Below are positions 36,752-45,281 of a stretch of 64,000 nucleotides of DNA, in pieces. Below the pieces are notes generated by a model, which was given only the letters and a program-made list of their open reading frames with translations, had not been told where the DNA came from and searched no databases. The DNA is from Pirellulaceae bacterium (GTDB lineage: Bacteria; Planctomycetota; Planctomycetia; Pirellulales; Pirellulaceae): contig JAKVCA010000021.1 in the NCBI GenBank assembly GCA_022448315.1, positions 102,556-166,555 on the forward strand, read 5' to 3'. The number at the start of each line of letters is the position of its first letter. Positions within the stretch are counted from its first letter, which is position 1. The position numbers were made by a program, and so were the translations under genes.

Positions 36752-36951
36752 GTCTGAGCGAAACCGCGATCAAGCTCGCGTTGCGTGAGCAGGCTTTTCC
36801 TCGATAGATCGGCCTCCGCACGATCCAAATCCCGACTCCGTCTCACGCGCGTCTCGATCAAGTTAAAGACCAGCCTCGATGGGTGATGATCCGCGCTTAA
36901 GGCGTCTTTCCAGTGACGCACGATTGGAAGCGGGCTTCGAGCGTTACCGGC

Positions 36952-39717
36952 CTAACGAATCCGCCCATTCAATCCGGGTCGGCCGCGTTGCTTGGCTTCT
37001 CGATCGTCAAAAGAAGGCAGCGACTCCTCGACGTTTGCAACATCCACAATCGATACGGCTAACCAGCCATTTTCAATCACCAGTTGCCCAATCATGGTTC
37101 CCGCGAGTCGCGGATCATTCACGATCGGTTCCGGAATCACATCGATCACCTGCTCGGGATCAAACACTTTATTCATGATTCCCCGGATGGCGAATTGGTC
37201 TCTCATTCGAAGCCTTCGCCCTTTCACCACGATCGATGTGTCGGGAGCACGAAACAGTTGAAGTTGATTGCCTTCGATTTTGGGCGAATAAACGGCCTCG
37301 GCGGTCAGGTTTTTCCAGGGAGTCCCCCCGTCCAGCCCCAACTCCTTGAACGTGACCCGAATTCGAACCTTCCCGTCATCAAAATGCGCCTCCAACCAGC
37401 CCGCTTCGGGGAACACAATGTGAAGTTCCTGGTCTACATCGTCCTCCAAGGTGATCGGACGGTCGAGTTTCGAACCCAGAAAATCGACGAGCTTCGGAAG
37501 GTCAAACTCTTGCTGACCGACATCGAGTCCTCCCGCAAAATTACTGATGACAGACTCGTGAATTTGGAAGCTGATCAAGCTATTGGACAACGCGTAAGGC
37601 CTGGGTGAATTCGACCCCAACTGTTCGGCACTCGCGAGCCGATATCGGATCACGATTCTTTCTTCGGTGGTTTTCATCGCGATGGGCTGAGGTTCCAAAT
37701 CCAATTCGTGCAAAGGCTCGATCACGTCGACATTGAGTCGCTTCCGAGCTGTTGCCAGCTTTTTCTGGATCTCACGGTCCAAGCGTTCTCGCGCAGTGGC
37801 CGCCACCTTATTTTCCACAAGCCGATTCGCGGTCCCCTCTTTGCCAGACTTTTGCTGCATCGCCAGCATCCTGGCAACGTGCCCGACGACCGGGACCCCA
37901 TCCAAATTGCTCTGGACGTCGAGGGTCTCCTGCGCACTGACCGCTTCGGCATCTGAATCCATGATCCGAACACCATTCTGATCGAAGGACAGAAATTTGC
38001 TTGCTCGGAATTTGGCCTGTCCACGGTTGTAGAACACAAACCCATCTTTGATGGCGCGAGTCCTCGACAGAACGACTCCGTTGGCCTGCAACCCGAAGTG
38101 CAACCGCTCCTCATCGGGGACCAATTGGATACGCAGTCGATTGGACGTTTCACTGGTTCCAGTCACTCTGGCACCTAACATCCAATCATTCACCGGCTCC
38201 TGAATGTCCGCCATTTCCGGAATCAACCGGTTCAGGAATTCTTCCGAGACGGTAAAACGAAGGTTCGCGTTGCGGAAATTGACTTCGAGGTTGCTGGCCA
38301 GAACGTTATCTCGTTCTTTTTCAGACCATCGGTAGGCTTCCAGCGTGCGGGCGATCGCGCGTCCGTACAGGCCGAGCGGATTGGACTCATAGGCCTCGAT
38401 CACCTTCAGAAGTTGTTCATGTGTGAGTTCTTCCTGAACAAGCGGGCCCAAAACCCGAACGAGTGAGGCCATCGGCTCCTCATCCAGAAAGACCCGCTGT
38501 TGCTGACCCAATCGACTCGATTCGAATCGTCGCAATGTCTGGCGAATCTCCTCCGACTCTTCCTTCGAAATTTCACCATCTTCCAGAGCCAGATTCAGTC
38601 GATTCAGAGACAGATACTCATGCCAAGGCAAACCGGCGGGGTCGGATGAAAGCAACTGCGAGAGGTTGTGAACCGTGGTCTTCGCCATAAGCAGTCGGTG
38701 TGGGTCCACGGTTTTCGTAGCGATCCAATTTTCCGGCGTTTCCAGAGCTGCAAAATGAATGGCCGTCCAGATGGCGACTCGCTTTTGAATCGCAAATTGA
38801 ACCTTCATCAACAAGCCCTGAGTGAAGTAGGGCAATTCTGAGGAAATGGCGGGCATCGTCCCGGCTCGAGTTTTGAGTCGCTCCAGTGCTGGGAGCACCT
38901 GTGGATCGGAAAGTCCCCCTAGACTTTGGAACTCATCCAGCTTCCCCTCAAGCTGCGTCACATAGTCCTCAAGTCGTGGGTCTTTGCGGAGATGCTCTAG
39001 CTGGTCATAAACCGCCTGGGGCCTCGGCCAAGACGACCTCCGGAGCTGTTCGCTTGTCAGCTTTCCTGAGTTCGCAGCAAGCGGCTCTTTACTTCCAGAA
39101 ATCGTCCGCGCCGAATCGGTAGCGACTTCTTTGCGACTTGAACTCAGGCGGACGCTCGGAGTCCTCGTTTTACCTTCTTCGGGTATCGGTTGAGCCACGT
39201 TGTTCTCGGGAAGCGGTTTCGGCGTTTTCCGATCAGGTACAGACAGCGTCACGGCTTTCTGTGGTTGAGACGCTTCTCTCGAAGAGTCCGCCCCGGTTGT
39301 CTCTCCCCCTTCAAAAGTAACCAGTCGGTAGTGGTTAGTTTCGCGGTTGTTGAATGGACGCCTTTCCTGGAGGTAAACGGCCAAGCGAGGCGAAAGAAAT
39401 GGACTCAGCTCAATGAGTCTTGGCTCCGACTTATCCGCCATGTCATGCCGTTCCGATTCGTTGTCGGAGAGCATTTCAGCCGAATCGCCGGCGGGACGTT
39501 GCCCGATCGCCAACGACCGAGTCACCAAGGAATTGCCGGATCGCGAGGAACCCAATTGAGACGGCTCAGCAACCCGGGCCGAAAAGTCCGTTTGTGAAGG
39601 GAAGTGGGTGATCAGGGACGCGTTTCTCCACCGCCACTCACTGAAACCGCAGCATAGCACCACGCCAAAGAGGGCCGTGACAATAAAAACGGCCCAACCA
39701 TTTTGCTGCTGGGACAT
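36952..39717 (-). CDS. large secreted or membrane-anchored protein of unknown function
   Basis: About 921 residues from the ATG at 39717 (AGGAGG 7 nt upstream, unusually strong). An N-terminal hydrophobic anchor (AVFIVTALFGVVLCCGF) is followed by about 200 residues rich in Ser, Pro and Arg, probably disordered. A helical middle (about 240-490) follows, then a beta-rich C-terminal half. That half has an alternating hydrophobic pattern, for example VNFRNANLRFTVSEEFLNRL, GLQANGVVLSRTRAIKDGFV and LHIVFPEAGWLEAHFDDG. The C-terminal arrangement loosely resembles lipid-binding TULIP-type proteins, but no motif proves that. It is monocistronic. I do not recognise the family. Confidence 0.7.
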   Translation of the reverse strand: MSQQQNGWAVFIVTALFGVVLCCGFSEWRWRNASLITHFPSQTDFSARVAEPSQLGSSRSGNSLVTRSLAIGQRPAGDSAEMLSDNESERHDMADKSEPRLIELSPFLSPRLAVYLQERRPFNNRETNHYRLVTFEGGETTGADSSREASQPQKAVTLSVPDRKTPKPLPENNVAQPIPEEGKTRTPSVRLSSSRKEVATDSARTISGSKEPLAANSGKLTSEQLRRSSWPRPQAVYDQLEHLRKDPRLEDYVTQLEGKLDEFQSLGGLSDPQVLPALERLKTRAGTMPAISSELPYFTQGLLMKVQFAIQKRVAIWTAIHFAALETPENWIATKTVDPHRLLMAKTTVHNLSQLLSSDPAGLPWHEYLSLNRLNLALEDGEISKEESEEIRQTLRRFESSRLGQQQRVFLDEEPMASLVRVLGPLVQEELTHEQLLKVIEAYESNPLGLYGRAIARTLEAYRWSEKERDNVLASNLEVNFRNANLRFTVSEEFLNRLIPEMADIQEPVNDWMLGARVTGTSETSNRLRIQLVPDEERLHFGLQANGVVLSRTRAIKDGFVFYNRGQAKFRASKFLSFDQNGVRIMDSDAEAVSAQETLDVQSNLDGVPVVGHVARMLAMQQKSGKEGTANRLVENKVAATARERLDREIQKKLATARKRLNVDVIEPLHELDLEPQPIAMKTTEERIVIRYRLASAEQLGSNSPRPYALSNSLISFQIHESVISNFAGGLDVGQQEFDLPKLVDFLGSKLDRPITLEDDVDQELHIVFPEAGWLEAHFDDGKVRIRVTFKELGLDGGTPWKNLTAEAVYSPKIEGNQLQLFRAPDTSIVVKGRRLRMRDQFAIRGIMNKVFDPEQVIDVIPEPIVNDPRLAGTMIGQLVIENGWLAVSIVDVANVEESLPSFDDREAKQRGRPGLNGRIR

Positions 39718-40314
39718 CCCTGGCCTCCTGCCCGAGTCTCCAACCACATTCGTCTCCTATCGCAAACACCCCTAGTCTGGGTCGTCCTAACCGCAGAGTG
39801 GATCTTCTCTTCCCCAAGGCCCATCGAACCCAAATTCAGTATGAGTCGGGGGGTGCGTAAGGTAGTTTCGGGAGTTTCGAGCCTCAGCCTCAATCGCGAA
39901 CCGAGGATTGCAACGGTAAATCCTAAATATTGCTCCGCATGGTGCATTCAGTAAAAGCAATCGGTTAAGGGAAAGTGTGCGGATCAGTCAATCCCGCTAG
40001 CTGTGGAGAAACAGGAAAAACGCTAGCGGTAGTAATTGGCCCATTCATCGGCATCCCACGCTTTGCACCTCCCGGCGACCAGAAAGACCATCGATTTCTA
40101 TTTGGATCTAGGAACTGTCACCCTCAGGTCCCGTCCTTCAGAGGCTCTAGACCTCGGAGTTCTACGCGACCAATCGCAAATTACCCATCCTACCAAATCC
40201 CAAATGTTTGAAACATTTTTGTGCGCGATTCGCCGCAAACCAATTCAAATAGGTTTCGTTGCATTCCCCAGTGCCACAACTTCTTTTCTATTTTTTCTTC
40301 TCTGGGAGTGATTT
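39718..40314. other. divergent spacer before the subtilisin gene
   Basis: About 600 bp with no gene recognised on either strand. It must contain the promoters of both flanking secreted-protein genes. No terminator-like hairpin was found. Confidence 0.45.
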
Positions 40315-42084
40315 ATGTCCTCGATCGTGCGTTCTTTCTTCGTCCTTGCGATCGCTTCGGCGATTGGACTCTCCGCGTCGATTGCATTTGCGCAGCCTCA
40401 GGTGGGTATCCCTGAAAATGAAAAAATTGGGGTTATCATTGGCCTCAAAACAGAACCCGAGGCCGCCGCAGCCGCCCAGGCCGATGCCGCCCAGCAAATC
40501 AGTGATCTGGGGGGTGAAGTTAACCACCGTTACACCATTATCCCCGCGGTATCCGCCGAATTGCCGCCGCAAGCCATTGCGGATCTTCTCAACGATCCCG
40601 CGATCGCTTTTGTTGAACTTGACGGCGAAGTTCAGGCACTTGTTGAAACCATCCCCTGGGGAATCGATCGAATTCGTGCGCTCCCCAATCCTAATAATGG
40701 AGATGCGATCGAATACACTGGTGGTGCAGGAATCGTGGTTGCCGTATTGGACAGCGGCGTAGATCTCGATCATCCCGATCTCGTTGCGAATATGTATATC
40801 AATCCGGGGGAAATCCCAGGTGATGGCATCGACAATGACGAAAATGGGTTCATCGATGATATCTCCGGTTGGGACTTCAACGGCGACGACAACAACGCCG
40901 ATGACGACAACGGCCACGGAACCCATTGCGCTGGTACAGTAGCCGCGGTTGGCCAGAATGACATCGGGGTCGTAGGGGCAGCTCCGGGCGCCCTGATCAT
41001 GCCGATCAAAGTTTTGAGTGCCGGCGGTGGCGGCAGCTTCTCAGACATCATCGCGGCCCTCGATTATGTTTTGATGATGAAGCAAAACGGGGTCAACGTC
41101 GTTGTCACCAGCAACAGCTATGGTTCAGGCGGAAATCCAGGAACCGCCGTCGAAGCTGCCTTCGATCAGGCTTACGCTGCGGGAATCATTCACCTCGCAG
41201 CTGCCGGCAACTCAGGTAACTCCGGAGGTACAGGCGAAAGTGTGGGTTGGCCCGCAAATTACGACAGTGTGGTGGCCGTCGCCTCAACAACGATTAATAA
41301 CACCCGCTCTTCGTTTTCAAGCACCGGCGAGAACGTCGAAATTGCCGCACCAGGCTCCTCGATTCAATCCACATGGCCAGGGGGTGGTTACAACACCATC
41401 AGCGGCACTTCAATGGCTTGTCCGCACGTCGCCGGTGCCGCAGCTGTCCTGATGGCCGAGGCAAGTCTCCTTGACATCACGGATGCCAATGAGGCCAATG
41501 GTATTGCAGACGAAGTTCGTGCACTTCTTTTAGCGACCACGATTGACCTCGGCCCGACAGGTCCCGATACACTCTTTGGCTTCGGGCTTCTCGATCTTTA
41601 CGCCGCTCGAACGACATCCGGTGACGGAGACGACGGAGACGACGGAGACGACGGAGACGACGGAGACGACGGAGACGACGGAGACGACGGAGACGACGGA
41701 GACGACGGAGACGACGGAGACGACGGAGACGACGGAGACGACGGAGATGACGGAGACGGTGGCGATGACCCCATCCTCCCACTGGTCAAAGTCCATAAAA
41801 TAAGGTACCAGGCAGTAAAGCGTGGTCGCGATTTGCAAGTCAAGGTTCAAATTCGAAACGAGGAGGGAATCCGGTTGGAGGGCACCCAGGTGACCATCAA
41901 TCTCGTTGGACCGCGTGGCGATTACGGTGACGCCACGACTTCGACGAACAGGAAAGGTCTTGCCAAATTCCGCTTGCGGAAAGCAAGGCGTGGGACCTAC
42001 TTCACGACGGTTCTCGATGTCGTCGTGGAAGGCTACCGTTTTGATCCGGACGATCCCAAAAACTTCTACGCAAACGATTTCTAA
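40315..42084 (+). CDS. secreted subtilisin-like serine protease (S8) with a (Gly-Asp-Asp)14 tract
   Basis: A 589-residue exported protease. A signal peptide (MSSIVRSFFVLAIASAIGLS and following) and an I9-type propeptide (about 35-115) precede the S8 domain. Catalytic Asp-146 is in VAVLDSGVDLDHPDL, His-201 in DNGHGTHCAGT, the oxyanion Asn in AAAGNSGNSG and Ser-366 in SGTSMACPHVAGAA. After the catalytic domain come 14 repeats of GDD (about 438-479, from a 9-bp unit at 41626-41751), then a beta-rich C-terminal domain (VTINLVGPRGDYGDATTS) that resembles a Big/SdrD-like adhesion module. The Asp-rich tract may bind calcium or form a flexible linker. Confidence 0.93.
   Translation: MSSIVRSFFVLAIASAIGLSASIAFAQPQVGIPENEKIGVIIGLKTEPEAAAAAQADAAQQISDLGGEVNHRYTIIPAVSAELPPQAIADLLNDPAIAFVELDGEVQALVETIPWGIDRIRALPNPNNGDAIEYTGGAGIVVAVLDSGVDLDHPDLVANMYINPGEIPGDGIDNDENGFIDDISGWDFNGDDNNADDDNGHGTHCAGTVAAVGQNDIGVVGAAPGALIMPIKVLSAGGGGSFSDIIAALDYVLMMKQNGVNVVVTSNSYGSGGNPGTAVEAAFDQAYAAGIIHLAAAGNSGNSGGTGESVGWPANYDSVVAVASTTINNTRSSFSSTGENVEIAAPGSSIQSTWPGGGYNTISGTSMACPHVAGAAAVLMAEASLLDITDANEANGIADEVRALLLATTIDLGPTGPDTLFGFGLLDLYAARTTSGDGDDGDDGDDGDDGDDGDDGDDGDDGDDGDDGDDGDDGDDGDDGDGGDDPILPLVKVHKIRYQAVKRGRDLQVKVQIRNEEGIRLEGTQVTINLVGPRGDYGDATTSTNRKGLAKFRLRKARRGTYFTTVLDVVVEGYRFDPDDPKNFYANDF
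41626..41751 (+). repeat. 14-copy 9-bp repeat (GGA GAC GAC) within the subtilisin gene
   Basis: Fourteen tandem 9-bp units encode (GDD)14; only the last has GAT for GAC. All six reading frames stay open across it, so the protein tract can change length by slippage without causing a stop. Confidence 0.95.
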
Positions 42085-42122
42085 ATCGTAGGGACTTGCG
42101 TATTGAATTCGACGATTGTTAG

Positions 42123-42158
42123 AGGGCCTCGTCTCTTACGGTAGACGAGGCCCTTTTT
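42123..42158 (+). terminator. Rho-independent terminator after the subtilisin gene
   Basis: AGGGCCTCGTCT pairs perfectly with AGACGAGGCCCT (12 bp) across an 8-nt loop and is followed by T5. It lies 39 bp after the subtilisin stop. Confidence 0.93.
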
Positions 42159-42379
42159 GCGTTAGGCTTCCGAACCGGCGAGCAAGAAATGAAACAAAGG
42201 CGGTTTGAATGGCGTTCCCCCCTTCTTACATCAGGCCGGTCGCGAGCGTGCAGTGACGAAGAGACGGAGGTACCATGTGCCGCCGCATCTGCAAAGTTAT
42301 CACAGGCGTTTACAGTTTTCGCCAATAGGATTAGACTTCTGAGGTCCGGTCAAGCAACGCATTTCAGCTTTGCGCAACG

Positions 42380-42462
42380 GGAGGGTACCCGAATTGGCTA
42401 GGAGACTGATTCGAAATCAGTTGCTCAGCAATGAGTTGCGGGTTCGAGTCCCGTGCCCTCCG
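42380..42462 (+). tRNA. tRNA-Ser (anticodon CGA)
   Basis: The acceptor stem GGAGGGT pairs with GCCCTCC. The anticodon stem ACTGA/TCAGT encloses loop TTCGAAA with anticodon CGA, which reads UCG. A long variable arm with CTCA/TGAG and a T arm GCGGG-TTCGAGT-CCCGT are present, as expected of class II tRNA-Ser. The 3' CCA is not encoded (the genome reads GCCTTT). Confidence 0.92.
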
Positions 42463-42623
42463 CCTTTTATTTATGGGGTTTGCGAGATTTCGCCGGCCCC
42501 TTTTTCATGCGCGAATATGCAAACTGGCAGCAAACGCGACTTACACGTTAAGGGTAACTGACGGAATGAACAGCCACTCCTAACGCGAACTGGAGAGGCG
42601 ACCTTGAGCGGACACGCCATCGA

Positions 42624-44072
42624 TTAAAACTCGAAAAGAAAATGCCCGTACAGAAAGTTGGCGTCATCTTGGTAGGGCACTCCGGGGGTCTTCGAATAAT
42701 AAGATCCTGCCCAGAAGTGAGAATAACCAACGCGTAATTGCGTTTGAGAATTCACCTTGTAGGTGGTTTGCAGGTCTAATTCCGTACCCAGAGTCTGGCT
42801 CCCGGTCGAACCCGCTTGGAGTCCGGCATAGGGTTTCATATTAAGGTTGTAAGGAACATCTCGACCATTGGCCAATGAGAAGAAATGGCACCAAGCTAGG
42901 AATTGCCATTTTTCAGACGCCTGCATGGAGAGTTTTAAATTGAGGTCCTCTAGATTTCGCCTGCCGTAGAGATCCATGAAACCGAGGTAGTAATGGGCAC
43001 GCGGAACATAGTGATTGAAACCATTCCCCACGGTATCGGACCCCGAAGCCCAGTCGTAGTAACACCACAACTCGGGACTCCATGGCAAACGCGAAAACTT
43101 TCGGCCAAATCCGCCGGTGAAGAATCCAGCAACATGATTGGTGTCATCGGGATTCGAACCGAGCTGCACGCCACCTTCTACTTCGTAAACCCACTGATTT
43201 CGCTCGCCCACGTATCGACTGCCGAGTGTGTCGTAACGCGAGCCACTCGCTGGCGAAATCAGATCGTAAGCCAACCAGTACAAGTCGAGTTCGTCTTCGG
43301 TTTCAAAGCCCTTGTAAGTCGAAAAAATTCCGTAGAGTTGTTGGCCCGGATTCGTATTGTCAAACGTTCGGAAGTGGGCTGCATCTCGAAAGGCCGGCTT
43401 CACCCAAAATGGATTGACTTCCCAGTTTTCAGATTCCCAGATGAATCGCACACCATCATGTGTTCGACGGCGATTGGCCCAACCGGGTGCCATCATCAAG
43501 CGCGCGGAACCATATCGAATTTCCTGCCGACCCACGCGAGCCGTCAATTTAGACATATCTTGGTGCAGCAGGACATTCACGTGCGCTTGATACAAATCGG
43601 TCCGGTTAACTTCTCGCGCGCGGGGTGCGAATTCTTGCCCGGCAGTCGCCGCATCGATGAAGCCGACGCGAAAATCAAGCCAATCATTCACCCGACCATT
43701 GAACCAGAGTCGCGTCTGGTGAAGCCAAAACGAATCATCAATACCCGACAAGCCCCCGCTCGATCCAGGGCGAATATTCGTCTCGCCATGATATCTCGCC
43801 CTATAACTTCCGCCCACGTCCAGCCAGCCGTCATGTCCAAGGGGAATTCCCTTCAAAGCATCCAATTCGAAAAAGGCTGCGGGCGGCCCGCAGGACTCCT
43901 GCATCGGAGTGACCGTGGGCGTCGGGGGTTCTACACTCAGATGGCCCGGCGAGAGGACTGGCGTTGAGGCCGTATCCTTAGAAACGAAGTAAGCGAAATC
44001 CTGAGTCCACGCTTGAGTCGTTAGGAACAGGCAGGCCGTAAAACCCAGAATATTAAGACGCCTCACAATCAT
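42624..44072 (-). CDS. alginate-export-type outer-membrane porin (beta-barrel)
   Basis: A 482-residue exported protein. A signal peptide (MIVRRLNILGFTACLFLTTQ) is followed by a Pro/Thr-rich linker. Alternating beta strands, as in a barrel, start at WLDVGGSYRARYHGET. The segments RVGRQEIRYGSARLM and FDGVRF-like RRRTHDGVRFIWES match the family known for AlgE-type and alginate_exp proteins. The final residues GHFLFEF end in Phe, the usual outer-membrane barrel signature. It probably passes acidic oligosaccharides. AAGGAAG precedes the ATG. A long hairpin lies in its 5' leader at 44105-44155. Confidence 0.85.
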   Translation of the reverse strand: MIVRRLNILGFTACLFLTTQAWTQDFAYFVSKDTASTPVLSPGHLSVEPPTPTVTPMQESCGPPAAFFELDALKGIPLGHDGWLDVGGSYRARYHGETNIRPGSSGGLSGIDDSFWLHQTRLWFNGRVNDWLDFRVGFIDAATAGQEFAPRAREVNRTDLYQAHVNVLLHQDMSKLTARVGRQEIRYGSARLMMAPGWANRRRTHDGVRFIWESENWEVNPFWVKPAFRDAAHFRTFDNTNPGQQLYGIFSTYKGFETEDELDLYWLAYDLISPASGSRYDTLGSRYVGERNQWVYEVEGGVQLGSNPDDTNHVAGFFTGGFGRKFSRLPWSPELWCYYDWASGSDTVGNGFNHYVPRAHYYLGFMDLYGRRNLEDLNLKLSMQASEKWQFLAWCHFFSLANGRDVPYNLNMKPYAGLQAGSTGSQTLGTELDLQTTYKVNSQTQLRVGYSHFWAGSYYSKTPGVPYQDDANFLYGHFLFEF

Positions 44073-44430
44073 CGCTTCCTTGCAAAGATGGCATTACATG
44101 ATTTATCCAGTGCGCTTTTGATTTCGTCAGAAATCGGCCGGTCATTGCACTGGATTTCCATACGTCGTTAAACGTGTTGGATCCGTAAATCTTTAACTGT
44201 TCCCTCAAACTCCACCGACGAAAACGTCATCCTGAGCCGCCAACACTTGGACGAGAGAATGTCTCCCATGCGGAGGCTCACTATCATTACGATCATCATT
44301 AAGGTCACTCGAATCATCAAAATATGAGTCCCTTCGGGCAGCCGTTAATATCAATCTCCGGCCAATGTGCTCCCGTTCTGATTCGTTAGAATGAGTGAAA
44401 AACTTGCGAAACCTCATCCTGAAATAACTC
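44073..44430. other. divergent spacer, porin leader and tdk upstream region
   Basis: About 360 bp with no gene. It holds the leader hairpin described at 44105-44155. Short minus-strand frames near 44205-44438 are not supported by a product. The promoter of tdk is not identified. Confidence 0.45.
44105..44155 (-). promoter_or_regulatory. two-level hairpin in the porin leader
   Basis: ATCCAGTGC (44105-44113) pairs with GCACTGGAT (44147-44155), and inside it GATTTC (44120-44125) pairs with GAAATC (44130-44135) with a GTCA loop. It lies 33-83 bp upstream of the porin ATG. It could be a leader RNA structure or a regulator-binding dyad. Confidence 0.5.
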
Positions 44431-44949
44431 ATGGCCAAGCTCTACTTCAACTACTCCACGATGAACGCCGGCAAGTCCACCATGCTTTTGCAGGCGAGCT
44501 ACAACTATCGCGAACGCGGAATGCATACGGCGATACTTGCTCCAGCATTTGATGACCGAGGAGGCGAGAAAACCGTTTCCTCTCGCATCGGACTTCAAGC
44601 GGCAGCCGTTCCGTTTGATGCGACGGACAATCTGCTCGAGTTGATCCGTGACCTTTTGAAAAAACAGTCGATCGATTGCGTGTTTGTCGATGAGGCCCAG
44701 TTTCTGGAGAGCCAACAAGTCAAGCAACTCTCCGATGTAGCTGATGAACTGGGGATCCCGGTTCTATGTTACGGCCTCCGAACAGATTTTCAGGGCAAGC
44801 TCTTCACGGGCAGTCAGCAACTGCTGGCCTGGGCAGATGACCTGACTGAAATCAAGACCATCTGTCACTGTGGTCAGAAGGCCAACATGGTGTTGCGGAT
44901 CGACGAAGACGGCAAGTGGTCCGACATGGGGCTCAAATCAAAATCGTAG
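44431..44949 (+). CDS. tdk: thymidine kinase, C-terminally truncated by a -1 frameshift
   Basis: A type II thymidine kinase, 172 residues in the annotated frame instead of about 205. The P-loop [27 protein letters not shown] (Walker B), [12 protein letters not shown] and the first zinc half-site ICHCGQKA are intact. The frame then runs into LKSKS and stops, whereas the second frame continues with [17 protein letters not shown], exactly the expected lid and second zinc half-site (CRRH). The shift is at or near a G4 run (44928-44931), where one G appears to be missing. This is either a sequencing error, a real loss, or a programmed shift. No ribosome binding site was seen before the ATG. Confidence 0.9.
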   Translation: MAKLYFNYSTMNAGKSTMLLQASYNYRERGMHTAILAPAFDDRGGEKTVSSRIGLQAAAVPFDATDNLLELIRDLLKKQSIDCVFVDEAQFLESQQVKQLSDVADELGIPVLCYGLRTDFQGKLFTGSQQLLAWADDLTEIKTICHCGQKANMVLRIDEDGKWSDMGLKSKS

Positions 44950-45065
44950 GGAATGACCAGTACTTGTCAGTCTGCCGACGTCACTTCAAAAGTGGCATCA
45001 TCCACGGACCCAATCATAAAAGGGGGGGTACCACCGCCAGCGAGCAAGATGGCCCAAGCGTCTAA
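44928..45065 (+). pseudogene. tdk: out-of-frame C-terminal part of thymidine kinase
   Basis: Reading the other frame from the G4 run gives [20 protein letters not shown], then a variable tail of about 25 residues, to TAA at 45063-45065. This matches the end of type II thymidine kinases, including the CxxH zinc ligands. Joined to the upstream frame it would make a protein of about 211 residues. Confidence 0.85.
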
Positions 45066-45281
45066 ACAATTGTCCTCATTCTCCAACGGTAAGCCGCTTT
45101 CCGGAACGTCGGTGCCGCGGTACCACCGCATCAACCGCGTGGCTTCTAAAGCCAAGTCGATTGCCTGGGGGGTTCTGATCGAAGAAGATCGAAATTCCAG
45201 CGAGCCGTCGCCGATTCAAGTCAGCCCTGACCCCAGCTCTGAACACCGCCCTCAAAATCGTCTGAACGAAGGCCTACCAAC

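Noticed and set aside
41626..41751. A possible CRISPR array because of the regular repeats.
   Set aside because: The unit is 9 bp, in frame, coding for GDD, with no spacers.
42993..43967. A 324-residue open frame on the plus strand opposite the porin.
   Set aside because: It is the antisense shadow of the porin gene; it has no recognisable motif or ribosome site.
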